A DNA stretch of 64,000 nucleotides from Narthecium ossifragum (GCA_963920575.1 OY986968.1:21768129-21832128); one strand, 5' to 3'. Shown: positions 23,530 to 34,398, counted from the first letter of the stretch. The notes: generated from the sequence alone by a model not told the origin. Translations and numbers: made by a program.

Positions 23530-24905
23530 CAACAACTTTCAGACCACTAGCGAGAAGTTGATGATGAAGTTCCCGACCTGGTGAGACCCCTTCTGGACGA
23601 GTTCTCTGATCTAATGCCGGAGGAACTGCCCCCTGGACTGCCGCCACTACGAGAGATCCAACATCATATAGACTTGACCCCGGGAGCCAGTTTACCCAAT
23701 CGCCCAGCATACCGGATGATCCCAAAGGAGTTCGAAGAACTGAGGAAGCAAGTAACGGAATTGATGGAGCTAGGCTATGTTCGAGAAAGTATCAATCCTT
23801 GTGCAGTACCTGCTCTCTTAGTACCCAAGAAGGATGGATCATGGCGGATGTGCATCAATAGCAGAGCTATCAATCGGATAACCATCAAGTACTGATTTCC
23901 CATACCAAGGCTTGATGACATGCTTGATCAACTGGCAGGTTCCAAATTGTTTTCGAAGATAGATCTCAAGAGTGGTTACCACCAGATACGCATAAGGCCT
24001 GGGGACGAGTGGAAAATAGCTTTCAAGACTCAGGGCGGATTATATGAATGGATGGTGATGCCTTTCGGCTTGTCAAAAGCTCCCAGCACGTTCATGAGGT
24101 TCATGCATCAAGTTTTGAGACCGTTCATGGGTCGTTTCATCGTTGTTTACTTCGATGACATCTTGGTCTATAGTTCATCCGAGAAGGATCACATGACGCA
24201 TCTAAGAGCTGTCCTAGAGGCGCTAAGACAAGAACGGTTGATCACCAACCGTAAGAAGTGCACCTTTCTAACTAACCGGGTCTGCTTTCTTGATTACATT
24301 GTTTCTGCAAGTGGCATTAGCGCAGATCCCGCCAAGGTGGAGGCCAGCTGAAGTTGGCCCTTATCACGGAGCTTACATGACGTCTGCAGCTTCCTTGGGT
24401 TGGCCTCCTTCTATAGACGGTTCATATACAACTTCAGTCCATTGACAGCCCCCATCACCGAGTGTCTCAAGGGGCGAAATTTTCAGTAGACTAAAGAGGC
24501 GGAAGAGAGCTTCCAGATGGTGAAGCAAAAGGTCTTTGAGGTCAACTGTGATGCTTTAGGATTAGGCATCAGTGGTGTACTCAGCCAAGGAGGACGACCT
24601 ATAGCATACTTCAGTGAGAAATTATCAGGTGCCACCAAAAATTACTCCACTTATGATGTGAAATTTTATACTATTGTGCAGTCTTTGAAGCATTGGACGC
24701 ACTATTTGGAGCAACGTGAATTTGTGTTACACACTGATCATGTGGCCCTCAAATTCCTCCATGGACAGCATAAGCTCAACCGGCATCATGCGAAGTGGAT
24801 AGCCTATCTGCAGGAGTTCACTTCCTCTCTTCGGCACTTGGCTGGCATGCGGAATCGGGTTGTTGATGCACTGAACCGGCGTGCCAATCTTCTGACTACT
24901 CTATA
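23530..24905 (+). pseudogene. Second Ty3/gypsy relic: reverse transcriptase and RNase H
   Basis: The pre-RT segment ([17 protein letters not shown]), RT core ([27 protein letters not shown]) and catalytic [10 protein letters not shown] box are intact, followed by RNase H (FEVNCDALGLGISGVL, FVLHTDHVALKFL, RVVDALNRRA). Stops interrupt the frame: TGA after ITIKY near 23893, TGA after KVEAS near 24350 and TAG in the GRNFQ stretch near 24488. About 30 residues around the RNase H start are missing. The layout matches the minus-strand relic, so two related copies inserted near each other in opposite directions. Confidence 0.9.
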
Positions 24906-26449
24906 AACACAGGTGGTGGGGTTCTAGGTCTTCAAGGACCTATACCCGGATGATCCTTCCTTTGGCCAAATTTATGTTGGGGTCAGAGATGGGGCAGCGC
25001 ACTGATTATACCTTGCAAGACGGATTCATATTCCGAGGTCTGCGTCTTTGTGTCCCTGATTGCTCTCTACAAGGACTGAGTTTTCAAGAGCTACACTGGG
25101 AAGGTCATTTTGGGAGAGACAAGACCCTGGCCCTTTTAGCTCAAGACTACTATTGGCCGAAGTTGCCCAGGGATGTGACCCGATACGGGGAACAATGCCA
25201 TATCTGCCAATTGTTCAGGGGATCAACCACTAATGCGGGACTCTCCACACCACTTCCTGTTCCTGAGGCGCCGTGGATCGCCATCAGCATGGACTTTGTA
25301 CTCGATCTGCCTCGCATAGCTCGCGGTATGGATTCCATCTTCGTAGTTGTTTATCATTTTTCCAAGATAGCTCACTTCATACCTTGTCGGAAGGCGATGG
25401 ATGTCGCGTGAATTGCTCACCTCTACTTCCAAGAGGTGGTGCGATTACATGGGATTCCAATGTCCATCACCTCTGACCGAGACACTAAGTTTATAAGCAA
25501 TTTCTGGAAGTGTCTATGGAAAAAACTGGGGACCAAATTAAATTTCAGCAGTGCTTATCATCCCCAAACTGATGGTCGGACCGAAGTTATCAACAGAAGC
25601 CTTGGCAATCTCCTGAGGAGTCTCGCAGGAAGCCGACCAAAGATGTGGGATGCCGCTTTGAGCCAAGCTGAATTTGTCTTCAATCGGTTCAAAAATCGCT
25701 CTTCTGGCATGAGTCATTTTGAAATAGTTTATGGGTCCAATCTGATGGGTGTGCTGGATCTGGTTCCAGTTCCCAAGATTGATCGACCAAACCTTCGAGC
25801 CGAAGATATGATTGAGCACCTCGGCACCATTCAGGATCAGGTCAAGGCTCAATTGGAACTCACAAACACTAGATATAAATGCATGACGAACCGACATCGT
25901 CGTCATGTCACCTTCGACGTCGGAGATGAAGTGTGGGTCATGTTGACTAAAGAGAGGCTACCATCAAATGACTATTCCAAGTTGGGGGATAAGAAGGTCA
26001 GGCCGTGTGAAGTCCTCCAAAAATTTAATGATAATGCCTATCGAGTTCGGCTCCCACCCCACCTAAAGATTTCTGATACCTTTAACGTGAAACATCTGTT
26101 TCCTTACAGAGGGGTTCAATCTGAATCAGACTCGAGTACGAGTCCTTTCCAACCAGGGGAGGATGATGCAGGACCAATTCCATATCCTGACCTAGCTGAG
26201 CCCAAACCAGAGAGACTCCCTAGGCGTTCAGGTCGTGTTCGAACTCCCTCAGTCCGACTTAGATCTGTGTATGACCGTGACCGTTGGATGGACATAACTT
26301 TCGACCACGGTGTCCGATCGGGGTGTGACCAGCCGTTTCGACCGGCTCGACGAGCTCCACAAGACTCATCAGAGATCTTCGATCCCTCCATGACTGGGGC
26401 CTCCAAAGATCCAAATTCCTTTTCTTTATGGCCTAAAATTTCGTTTTAG
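24906..26449 (+). pseudogene. Integrase part of the second Ty3/gypsy relic
   Basis: Contains the HHCC zinc finger (HWEGHFGRDKTLALL...CHICQ), the core start MDFVLDLPRIARG, SITSDRDTKF with the second Asp, and YHPQTDGRTEVINRS with the Glu. The C-terminal region includes RLPPHLKISDTFNVKHLFPY, followed by a basic and acidic tail (FQPGEDDAG). A TGA near 25411 splits it between AMDVA and EVVRLHG. No canonical chromodomain is obvious. The NVKHLFPY...FQPGEDD tail resembles the Galadriel type of chromovirus, but I cannot confirm this. Confidence 0.85.
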
Positions 26450-26830
26450 TGTAAATCTTTTCTTTTTTAGCAGGTTATCGGTCTTTACTATTTTTAGCAG
26501 GTTTTTCTATTTCTAGCCGTTTTCTTCTTTCTTAATTTCGGGATTAGTTCATTAGTAATTGGGTTTGAGTTTAATTCCTAATTTGAGTCCATCTGTAAGT
26601 TGGTCTCTCCTTATTCTATAAAAGGAGACGTAGGGCATGTAATTATGGCATCTTTGATGAATAAGAAATTTAGGATTGTTTTCTTCTCTTGAGAATTATG
26701 ATTTTCTCTCCCATTGAGAGGACGATCGTCTCCCCCGTTGAGAAGTTTCTTTCACGCTTACCCTGGGTCAGAAAGGCAAAAAGAGAAGAGACAAAACCTT
26801 AAATCCACAAGGTGAGAGGAGGGGGGAGGA
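26450..26830 (+). mobile_element. Probable 3' LTR remnant of the second gypsy relic
   Basis: Directly downstream of the integrase stop. It has a TATAAAAGGAG promoter-like box near 26616-26626 and T-rich repeats of TTTTAGCAGGTT. No second LTR copy is in the window, so the ends cannot be drawn. Confidence 0.45.
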
Positions 26831-27222
26831 ATAAATAGAAAAATTCGGAATTAAATCTTCATCAAAATCATTAACTTTCATTACAAGTCATGCTCTTTAC
26901 ATAGAGGTGTAGATCCTAGCCTATTAGGAAATTTATTAAAAGTAGAAATAAAACTAAAGAGGAAAGCCACAATCAAATAAGCAATCATGAAAGTCAAATA
27001 TTTCTAATGATCCTAAGCAAAATAGGAAAACGGATGAGGTCTATTTTTGGTATGTCCTCATATCTGGCATGAATTGATCATGCATCAATTAGTCATGCCC
27101 GGTCGCTTTCCATTTAGTCCAAATAGACGCAGGCTAGCTGCTCTACATCACAAACGCCCCTGTATAAAGTATTGGATGTTATACAAGAGTGCCCCTTCAT
27201 ATATGGGAATGGCGTAGCTGTT
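26831..27222. other. Unassigned AT-rich interval
   Basis: I see no convincing reading frame or repeat boundary here. It separates the gypsy relic from the broken BBE-like copy. Confidence 0.5.
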
Positions 27223-27885
27223 TTAGAGATCTCGTTCATCTTCCCAACAAATGGATCCATGATCGATCATGGTCCCAGCCCCTTCCTCTGAGAACCTTCC
27301 CCATATCCTTTTCCAGACGAATCTAGGGACGGGCTCCGTCACGAGATCAGTCTTGGCCTTGAAGAAACTCTCTGGTCTGGTGCTCCTCTGCAAGACGACC
27401 TCCAGTGGCTCTCCGTTGGTGAAGCTAGCGAAGTACATTACTGACAGGACCTAGCTCATCTCATTGCAGTCACTCTTCTTCATGCCCATCTCAGGGAGGC
27501 TCTCCTCCATCAGGTCAAGCAGCTGATCACAGCCACCGAGGTACAATGAGTTAAAGACGACCTCCACCTTCCTCTCATCGTTGCTCTTTAGCTGGAAGAT
27601 GATCCTCACGAAGAGATCCTCGTCGAATTGGTGAGCTTTGTGCTGCCACTTGTTCACAAGCTCTGCTCCACGCTGGCTCATGGTCTTGTGGAGGGCGAAG
27701 TATGGAAAGGAGAAACACCTGGCAAATCTCACGTACAACTCTTCTTCATCTGGAGTGGCTGATGAGATTGAGACCAGGCATACAAAGAAGCATAGAGTAC
27801 TGAGTAGTGCGACGAAGCCTGTGTAGCCCAATTCCTCCCCAGTACTAGCTACTACTCTAAACACTGGGTAACTAAAACAAATCAC
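27223..27885 (-). pseudogene. BBE-like (FAD-linked oxidase) pseudogene with internal deletion
   Basis: The 5' part keeps a signal-peptide-like stretch (LLSTLCFFVCLVSISSA) and the start of the mature protein. It then jumps to the middle of the family (ELVNKWQHKAHQFDEDLF, corresponding to about residue 267 of the intact gene at 36326-37966). About 230 codons are missing, including both FAD-anchoring residues (the His of GGHDYEG and the Cys of GICPTVG). A TAG replaces the Trp codon in NEMS*VLSVMY near 27451. The frame then continues (NGEPLEVVLQR) and is lost before the C-terminal BBE domain. It is a dead paralogue of the intact gene 8.4 kb away on the same strand, which suggests a former tandem cluster. 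Confidence 0.9.
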
Positions 27886-28723
27886 ACAGGAATCTAGGGA
27901 GCAGATGAGCTTTGCAAGTCGGTCATGCAGTGTTGGTGGAGACCCTCCTTATGAGGGCCAGCTGCCTCGTGTTTAGCATGGCACCTCTCTTTGTTGGTGC
28001 GTCGGCCCAATTTGGTGCGGCAAAGAAGTTGACAAGAACAAGTTATTTTTGTTCTGTGTTTGTGATCAAGGTTTGAAGTTTTGACTTAACAGAGTCTAAT
28101 AAAATGAAAATATCTGAGTCTCAAAGGCAAACGAAAACAAGAAGCCATAAACAAGTCTGCATCCAATGTATTCTGACTTCTGAGGCTCAACTTGAGCTAC
28201 GCCGATTCAAATTATTTATTTCATGTGTAGTTAGCTTGGTCCAGATGTCCAGCCATCTTGAATAAATCCAGAAATTTTGATGGCATTATGGGCCAAGAAT
28301 TTTCACGGCTGTGGCTGTGACAGACTGAGTTTATGAAATATGTTTGTGTTAGCCGTTTACTCGTGGCATCAAAAGAATTCATAGAATTCATGAGTTCTAA
28401 CTGACCTACTACAGTATCTCCTTATGTTTCTCCATACAATATGCTAGAAAAAAATAGTTTGAAGAGTTCTAATTACCTGCTACAATATCACCTAATAGTT
28501 GTAAATATATTTGACTTCAACCGTCAGAATTTCATCCGACGGTTGGGATTTATTATAATAGGCCCCTGTAATTGTTCAGCTGCTTGGGCCCCGAGTTCCA
28601 TCCATCATATGTTACGAATTTTTAGTGGTTTAATGAATCACGATTTATGTTGACACACATTTTTTAAATCGCACACTAAAGTCCCCATTGTTTGCTAACC
28701 GTTCTGTAATTTGTCAAAAGCTA
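27886..28723. other. Intergenic interval without recognised features
   Basis: AT-rich sequence upstream of the BBE-like pseudogene. Only short frames occur and I see no transposon ends. Confidence 0.5.
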
Positions 28724-29753
28724 CAGGTTACCAGGTGTGTCAAACGGCTGTGCCATGAAATTCACGCTCACATCGTGCTCGGGCTCGTGCCGTGCTTGCC
28801 CACCAAACCAACGTTCTCTTGCTCGTGCCGGCCCAAGGAGTCCAACACCAAGCCGACATGGCTCAAGGCCCAAGCACTAATGTTCCTAGGTCGTGCTTAG
28901 GCCGCCCACGTGCCCCCTCAATTTGGGCCAGGCCAAAGGCCCACAACCAATGTGCCACGAAAAAATAGAAGAAATGAAAAAAAAAGAAAAAAATGGAGAA
29001 AAATGGGAAACAAAATATTTTTTCATTGATAACTTTCAATACATACATAGATAAAGCCCTAGTAGGGCACCATTGCACGGTAAAGACCAGGTATTCCAAC
29101 TTAATTGGCTACCCTAGGCCTATAGGGAACCTGGGCAATGATGGAGGACACAAGGGGGACATCGGCGGCGATGGTGGAAGGCCATAAGGAACAGAGCAGA
29201 GGCCCGGATAGGTCCGAAGGAGGCCCAAGAGGGCATCAGAAAGGGTATAATCGAAGGCCAGCCCAGGAGCACAGTAGGAGTGAACCACATCAGGCGGAGG
29301 GCCGGGGGAGGCCGCCACGTCAGGTAGAGGGTCGACGGAGGGCACCAGGGCGGGCGGAGGGCACCATGGCAAGGGGAGGGCCGGAGGAGAACCAGATACG
29401 CAGTAGGAAACCAAAGAAGACCATTCAAGCCAAAGAAGATTGCCCTTGAGACTTGATGGAACACAGAAGTGACCATAGAGGTCGTAGGAAGGACGAAGGA
29501 GGACCGAGGCGGGCGAGGGCGAGGTCGTCGTCGGGCAGGAGTCGTGCGGCGAGGCCGGAGGGACACAAGAGAGCGGCATCGGCGAGGTAGAGGCAGCGAG
29601 ATCGAGGTAGTCGAGGGCCTCACAACAACGACACAACAACATGTGGTCGTGGGGATGCAAGAAGGCCATTGTTGAGGGCCGGTGAAGGAGGAGGAGAGAT
29701 CCGAGGATTCCAAGCTGGGGGTCGGAGGCGAAGGTGTTGGGCGTCGGCCAGCT

Positions 29754-29760
<7 letters not shown>

Positions 29761-29814
<54 letters not shown>
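29761..29814 (+). repeat. (AG)27 microsatellite
   Basis: Uninterrupted AG dinucleotide run inside the hAT-like element. The long serine/leucine frames on the other strand are produced by it. Confidence 0.98.
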
Positions 29815-29816
<2 letters not shown>

Positions 29817-30317
29817 ACTTCCCTGACTGTCTCCAGCTAAACCCTCTCCTCTCTCCCTTGGATAAACCCTAAGTTCACCTCGACCACCGTCACCACACTC
29901 CACCGCCTCCCCGACCCTTGGATCTCCCCGATCTCCACACTGACCGTCGTTGCCAACCTCCATCAGCCATCCCGCCCTTGGAGCTCCCCCATCTCCCCTC
30001 TGACTTCCTCCCTGACGGTCTCCGACTACATCCCCAAGGATGGAGGACCACGACGCCTTTGGATCTTCGGTAAGGTCCCTCTCCTCTCTCGGTCTCTCTC
30101 TCTTTTTAACTTCAGCCGGTTAAACCCCCTCTCGTCTCTCTCTTTCAGGCCGCCCCCTAAGTCCTCTCTCGACCTTCCACTAGGCGGCGACGGTATGGCC
30201 CTCTCCGCCCCTCCACAGCTCCGCCTCCGATCAACCTCCACCATTCTCTCTCTCTTCCCTGCCGAGATCCAACTCCCCTCCACTGCAAACCACCGTGCCT
30301 CCTCTCTCGACGAAACT

Positions 30318-31690
30318 GATGAGGCGTGAAAAGTACACAAATTAACCCCTTAACTTACCCTTGTTATTCTTCGAGTAAAGTATTACTAATAATTATTCTT
30401 GTATTTCAGGTGTAAGAGTTTAAAAAGGGACTTGCATTGATTCTGGGCCAAAAAGAAGTCATTTGGGCACTTTCAGCACTAAAGAGATTAAAGGAGCGAA
30501 GATGGGTTTGTTTTGAAGATTAAACTGTACATTCTCAGGAAGAACCAAATGATGTTCCACATATGATTGGAAAGCTCTGAAAGTCTAGTTTCTGGAGAAT
30601 TTTATAGTTCGTGATTTGGAGTTTTCTACAGGAAGTTGCAGTACTTTTAGTACCAATGGCGCAGTGCTGAATGTCAAAAGAGATAATATGCAGAAAAGAA
30701 GATCGATCTTCTGTGTATAAAAGATCGATCTTTATGCTGCAAACAGAGATGATAGAGAGCTATGTTTTAAAAGATCGATCTTCTCTTTTAAAAAGATCGA
30801 TCTTCTCTTTTAAAAAGATCGATCTTCTCTTTTAAAAAGATCGATCTTCTTCTACGGGATAACAAGATCGATCTTTCTCCTTGGAAGATCGAGCTTTATA
30901 TGGCGGTTGGGCAAAATGAAGGGCTCAGATGTAATCCGAAGGGGAGAAGCTTTAGGGTTATAAAAACGAAACTTATGGCTCTTATTTGGGGATTCTCTTG
31001 GACAAGAAGAGGCTAAGGAAAGGGGCAACCTCCTTGGACAAGGAAAGGAGCTCTCATTCAAGAGGAAGGAGATTGATGAAGAAGAGGAGGATCCATCTCT
31101 TCTCCATGGCTTCTCCATCGAAGGTGAGTAGCTAATCTATTTACCTAGTAGAATACCATGATGTTTCAGATTTTATTTGTAGATTTCTTTGGATTTGGAT
31201 ATTGTAATCCCTATTGAGACAATAGTTGTTTGGATCTATGCTTACTTTCTCATCTTTGTAGTTGGATTCTAATGTTGAATGGATGAATTCTTTGGTATGC
31301 ATAAGCTAGAACCTTGTGCCCAATAGGTGTTTGTTGATATTTCCCAATGAGTAGGTTGTGCTAGAACCATGGCCACTTATGTTGAAGGGAGTCTTGGCTC
31401 TAGGTTAGGGACTTGGTTGTGCTAGAACCACTCCAATCCACATCTAACCTAGCATCTATCCTATGTTTTGTAGTGTTTTGGATTCGAGATGCTAGAACCA
31501 CCTCGATCCATTACCATATTCCATATAAACCAATTCCTTGCGACGAGATGATCCTAACCCGACCTCTCGTTGGCGATGATCGAAGCTAATCCCTCAATCG
31601 TTGACTTTCTAGCATACACCTAATGCGACAGATAGTCTTTAACCAGTTATTCGTTAGCGACGACCTTTGTTAACCACAAGGTAGTCGATA
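30318..31690 (+). mobile_element. Tat/Athila-type LTR fragment inside the hAT-like element
   Basis: Starts TGATGAGGCGTGAAAAGTAC, close to the start of the complete solo LTR at 44828. It shares the block TAGTACCAATGGCGCAGTGC with 42559- and 54468-type LTRs. The LTR end CTTTTCATGCTTTATCA is missing, so the 3' part has been lost. Confidence 0.7.
30696..30895. repeat. AAGATCGATCTT palindrome array with 22-bp phase
   Basis: Cores start at 30701, 30723, 30773, 30795, 30817, 30839, 30866 and 30887 (last one with one mismatch). The steps are 22, 50, 22, 22, 22, 27 and 21 bp. The spacer CTCTTTTAAA is itself repeated. Confidence 0.95.
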
Positions 31691-31828
31691 TTGTAGTGTC
31701 TCGCTGAGCGAGCCGTGCTGCCTGGGCCTGCCACGTGGTGTGCCACTCGTGACGGCCTAGCTAGTTCAACCCGTTTGACACCCCTACATGTTACAAATGA
31801 GTAATTTTTTATTGAGTTAGGTTTGAAT

Positions 31829-32095
31829 TGTTGGTTTTGAGAATATCTCACGAATTAAAAGAAAAGAGATCAAGACTGTCAAGAGATGATCGGCTAAACT
31901 CTTCTTCTTATTCATAAGACATTACATTGTCTATACCACTGTTACATATATATAGGTTTTAAAAGACCCGTTACTATTCACTAAAGGACACAACCCTTCG
32001 TGAATAGACACACCTATTCACTTAAAATAACTCCCATAAAACCGAACTCATGCATGCACTACACGTGCATGCCATGCATGAATCGGTTACTAACA
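31829..32095 (-). mobile_element. 3' LTR of the gag-only copia element
   Basis: 267 bp, terminal TGTTGG and CTAACA. On the minus strand it follows the polypurine tract. Confidence 0.95.
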
Positions 32096-32108
32096 TATCC
32101 CCCCTTAA
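32096..32108 (-). other. Polypurine tract of the gag-only copia element
   Basis: On the minus strand TTTAAGGGGGGATA lies immediately before the 3' LTR start TGTTAG. Confidence 0.8.
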
Positions 32109-32235
32109 ACTATTCATGCACAGTAACACCCAGCATAGATCTCGTCTGTTTGAAGTGCTCAGGGGAGAGAGGCTTCATAAATATATCTGTGACTTGTTCT
32201 TCTGAACATCAATAGATTAATAAACTAACTCAACT

Positions 32236-33297
32236 TCATTCTTCTTGAATTGCCATCCTCAAAAATCTGCGATATTGACGCGCGGTCAATCTCTTCTTTG
32301 GCTTTGAACTTGCAGTGTCGTCTAGCTCACCTTCCGTCAATGTCGAATTAGAATATCCATCTTTTCCTTTTGCTTCTGCAAATAACACAGTTTGTTCATT
32401 CACTTGACCACCTGACTCTACTGAGTCACTTTGATCTTTGTCCCAGCATTCATAACTATAATGCCCAAATTTTTTGCAATTATAGCATTGAATGTTTGAC
32501 TTTGAGTGATTACGACCTCTAAACTTCCTTCTTCGATTGTTGAGATTACTTCGACCTCTTCGATGACGCTCTTCATCGCTATCATCTAGACTTTCTTCTT
32601 CTTCTTCTTGGCTTCTGCCTTTCTGATCTCTCATCTTCAACCTTGATTCAAGAATATGCTCAGTAGTATCGACTTCAGTCTTCCTCTGCAACCTCTGTTC
32701 ATGAATCTGGAGAAAACCTAACAATTGATCAATGGATAATACTTCAATATCCTTTGATTCTTCAATGGCGACAACGATGTGCTCGAATTTCGACGTCAGG
32801 GAGCGAAGGATCTTTTCTACAACTCGAACATCTTCAAGTTGTTCTCCATTTATCTTTAATTGGTTTACAATTACCAATATTCGAGAAAAATAATCTGAGA
32901 TACCCTCGGTCTCCATCATATGAATAGTTTCAAATTCGGACCGCAATATTTGTAGGCGAATCCGCTTGACCCGTTCTTCACCTTTGAACATGGTGGCGAG
33001 TGTATCCCATGCTTCCTTTGAAGAAGTTGCTTCGGCGATCTTCTCAAAGGTCGACTCGTCCACGCCTTGATACAACAAGAACAATGCTTTCTTGTCTCTT
33101 TTTCTAACTTCCTTCACTGTATCTCTTTGAACCTGGGTAAACAATGCCTCCTCTTCTGCCATCGGCTCGTTGAAACCTCCATCGACGACTTCCCATAGAT
33201 CTTGTGATCCAAACAGTGCTTTCATTTGAATGCACCAATTGTCATAGCCATCCTTCATAAGCCTTGGAATTTGAGGATGAACTAAATTATATGCCAT
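32236..33297 (-). CDS. Copia-type Gag protein
   Basis: This frame encodes the structural protein of a Ty1/copia element. I place the start at the ATG giving MAYNLVHPQIPRL (33297), which follows the primer-binding site. The longer upstream frame runs back into the LTR. The protein is 353 residues. Residues 15-205 match the plant copia Gag core (DNWCIQMKALFGSQDLWEVV, AWDTLATMF, LQILRSEFE). An acidic stretch is at 228-243 and an Arg-rich stretch at 244-266. A CCHC zinc knuckle CYNCKKFGHYSYEC spans 271-284 (C271, C274, H279, C284). The frame is fully open and ends before any protease motif. Gag assembles virus-like particles in the cytoplasm and binds the RNA through the knuckle. This copy looks potentially translatable. 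Confidence 0.92.
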   Translation of the reverse strand: MAYNLVHPQIPRLMKDGYDNWCIQMKALFGSQDLWEVVDGGFNEPMAEEEALFTQVQRDTVKEVRKRDKKALFLLYQGVDESTFEKIAEATSSKEAWDTLATMFKGEERVKRIRLQILRSEFETIHMMETEGISDYFSRILVIVNQLKINGEQLEDVRVVEKILRSLTSKFEHIVVAIEESKDIEVLSIDQLLGFLQIHEQRLQRKTEVDTTEHILESRLKMRDQKGRSQEEEEESLDDSDEERHRRGRSNLNNRRRKFRGRNHSKSNIQCYNCKKFGHYSYECWDKDQSDSVESGGQVNEQTVLFAEAKGKDGYSNSTLTEGELDDTASSKPKKRLTARQYRRFLRMAIQEE

Positions 33298-33301
33298 CTT
33301 C

Positions 33302-33324
33302 AATGGAACCTGGCTCTGATACCA
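33302..33324 (-). other. Primer-binding site of the gag-only copia element
   Basis: On the minus strand TGGTATCAGAGCCAGG follows the 5' LTR after four bases. It matches the initiator-Met tRNA 3' end. Confidence 0.9.
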
Positions 33325-33327
33325 CTT

Positions 33328-33594
33328 TGTTGGTTTTGAGAATATCTCACGAATTAAAAGAAAAGAGATCAAGACTGTCAAGAGATGATCGGCTAAACTC
33401 TTCTTCTTATTCATAAGACATTACATTGTCTATACCACTGTTACATATATATAGGTTTTAAAAGACCCGTTACTATTCACTAAAGGACACAACCCTTCGT
33501 GAATAGACACACCTATTCACTTAAAATAACTCCCATAAAACTGAACTCATGCATGCACTACACGTGCATGCCATGCATGAATCGGTTACTAACA
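33328..33594 (-). mobile_element. 5' LTR of the gag-only copia element
   Basis: 267 bp. It differs from the other copy at one base, a transition. Confidence 0.95.
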
Positions 33595-33877
33595 TGAATA
33601 TTCAAAATTCTCAAACGTTCAGCCAGAGAGAGATAACCAAACAGAGGATATTTTAAGTCTTTTGTTATGGTCGGATTATTTTCAGCATGGATTAGGTTGG
33701 ATACCCAACTTCTCCAATGTAGAGACTTCGATGATATTACTGGTATCTACCCATCTTCTCCACGAATGAGATTTTTCCCTTCATAAATGCATATATATGT
33801 AATAAAATGAAGAAATCAAGTCGCACATGAGATAATTAGTTGGACATCATGAACAATAGTTTTGGAGCTGTGGTATT

Positions 33878-33906
33878 TAGCCAACCCTATGTGGAGTTGG
33901 CTAAAA
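33878..33906. repeat. Inverted repeat TAGCCAA...TTGGCTA
   Basis: TAGCCAACCC and GAGTTGGCTA form a short hairpin. A second version of the same arrangement (TAGCCAAACCC...GGGATTGGCTA) lies at 34250-34278. The two bracket the CA/TA-rich microsatellite, which may mean the ends of a small inverted-repeat element. Confidence 0.5.
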
Positions 33907-33974
33907 TTCAATCCAATGTGATGTGCCACATATCTAGAATTTCAATATGTGGCTTTCTTGAGATTGATGGCATG

Positions 33975-33975
33975 G

Positions 33976-34026
<51 letters not shown>

Positions 34027-34205
34027 TACACATACATATATACATACATACATTATGAATATAAATAGACATATGTATATATTTACTTATGTATGTACAC
34101 ATACATACACATATACATATATACATACACATGGATACGTACATGTACATCTATGATACGTGTGTCTATGCACATACATATACATACATACATAGACATA
34201 CACAT
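33975..34205 (+). repeat. (GT)n(TA)n(CATA)n compound microsatellite
   Basis: A GT run, then a TA run (about 33989-34018), then ACATACATAT-type repeats to about 34205. All frames through it are artefacts. Confidence 0.95.
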
Positions 34206-34378
34206 AGTTGATATAAATGACACGTGGCGCGATCTGCACGCGTTACAATGGGTTGGGTGGTAGCCAAACCCAAATGGGATTGGCTAAAAATCATTTTTCA
34301 TAGATTTCTTTGGAGCAATATTACAAGACACTTGTTATTCAACAAACTATACTTGAGTAATCAGAGCCGCCGCCCTCA

Positions 34379-34398
34379 CCCCCCCCCCCCCCCCCCCA
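34379..34398 (+). repeat. Poly-C tract
   Basis: About 20 consecutive C residues. Its length may be unreliable in assembly. Confidence 0.9.

Larger units (their letters stand above)
28732..31786. mobile_element. Non-autonomous hAT-like DNA transposon, 3.05 kb
   Basis: Terminal inverted repeats CAGGTGTGTCAAACGG (left) and, inverted, TAGGGGTGTCAAACGG (right) match at 14 of 16 positions. They are flanked by CAGGTTAC (28724-28731) and CATGTTAC (31787-31794), an 8-bp duplication with one mismatch, as expected for hAT. The subterminal parts are rich in GTGCC/GGCAC words. The interior has a GA microsatellite, GC-rich stop-poor sequence without a recognisable transposase, and a Tat-type LTR fragment at 30318-31690. 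The strand of origin is unknown. Confidence 0.7.
31829..33594 (-). mobile_element. Gag-only copia element (TR-GAG-like), complete
   Basis: Two 267-bp direct repeats, 31829-32095 and 33328-33594, begin TGTTGG and end CTAACA on the plus strand. They differ at one position only (C/T at the CCGAACTC block). Perfect TGAAT duplications flank the element (31824-31828 and 33595-33599). It is oriented on the minus strand, with the primer-binding site next to the LTR at 33328 and a polypurine tract next to the LTR at 32095. It encodes only a Gag protein, with no protease, integrase or RT, so it must be mobilised by another copia element. Near-identical LTRs mean a recent insertion. Confidence 0.95.

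Noticed and set aside
29109..29963. 284-codon minus-strand frame
   Set aside because: Spans an AG microsatellite inside a hAT-like element. Composition is biased and there is no family resemblance.
32236..33414. 392-codon version of the copia Gag with an upstream start
   Set aside because: The extra 39 codons lie in the LTR and primer-binding site. The start at 33297 after the PBS fits the family N-terminus.
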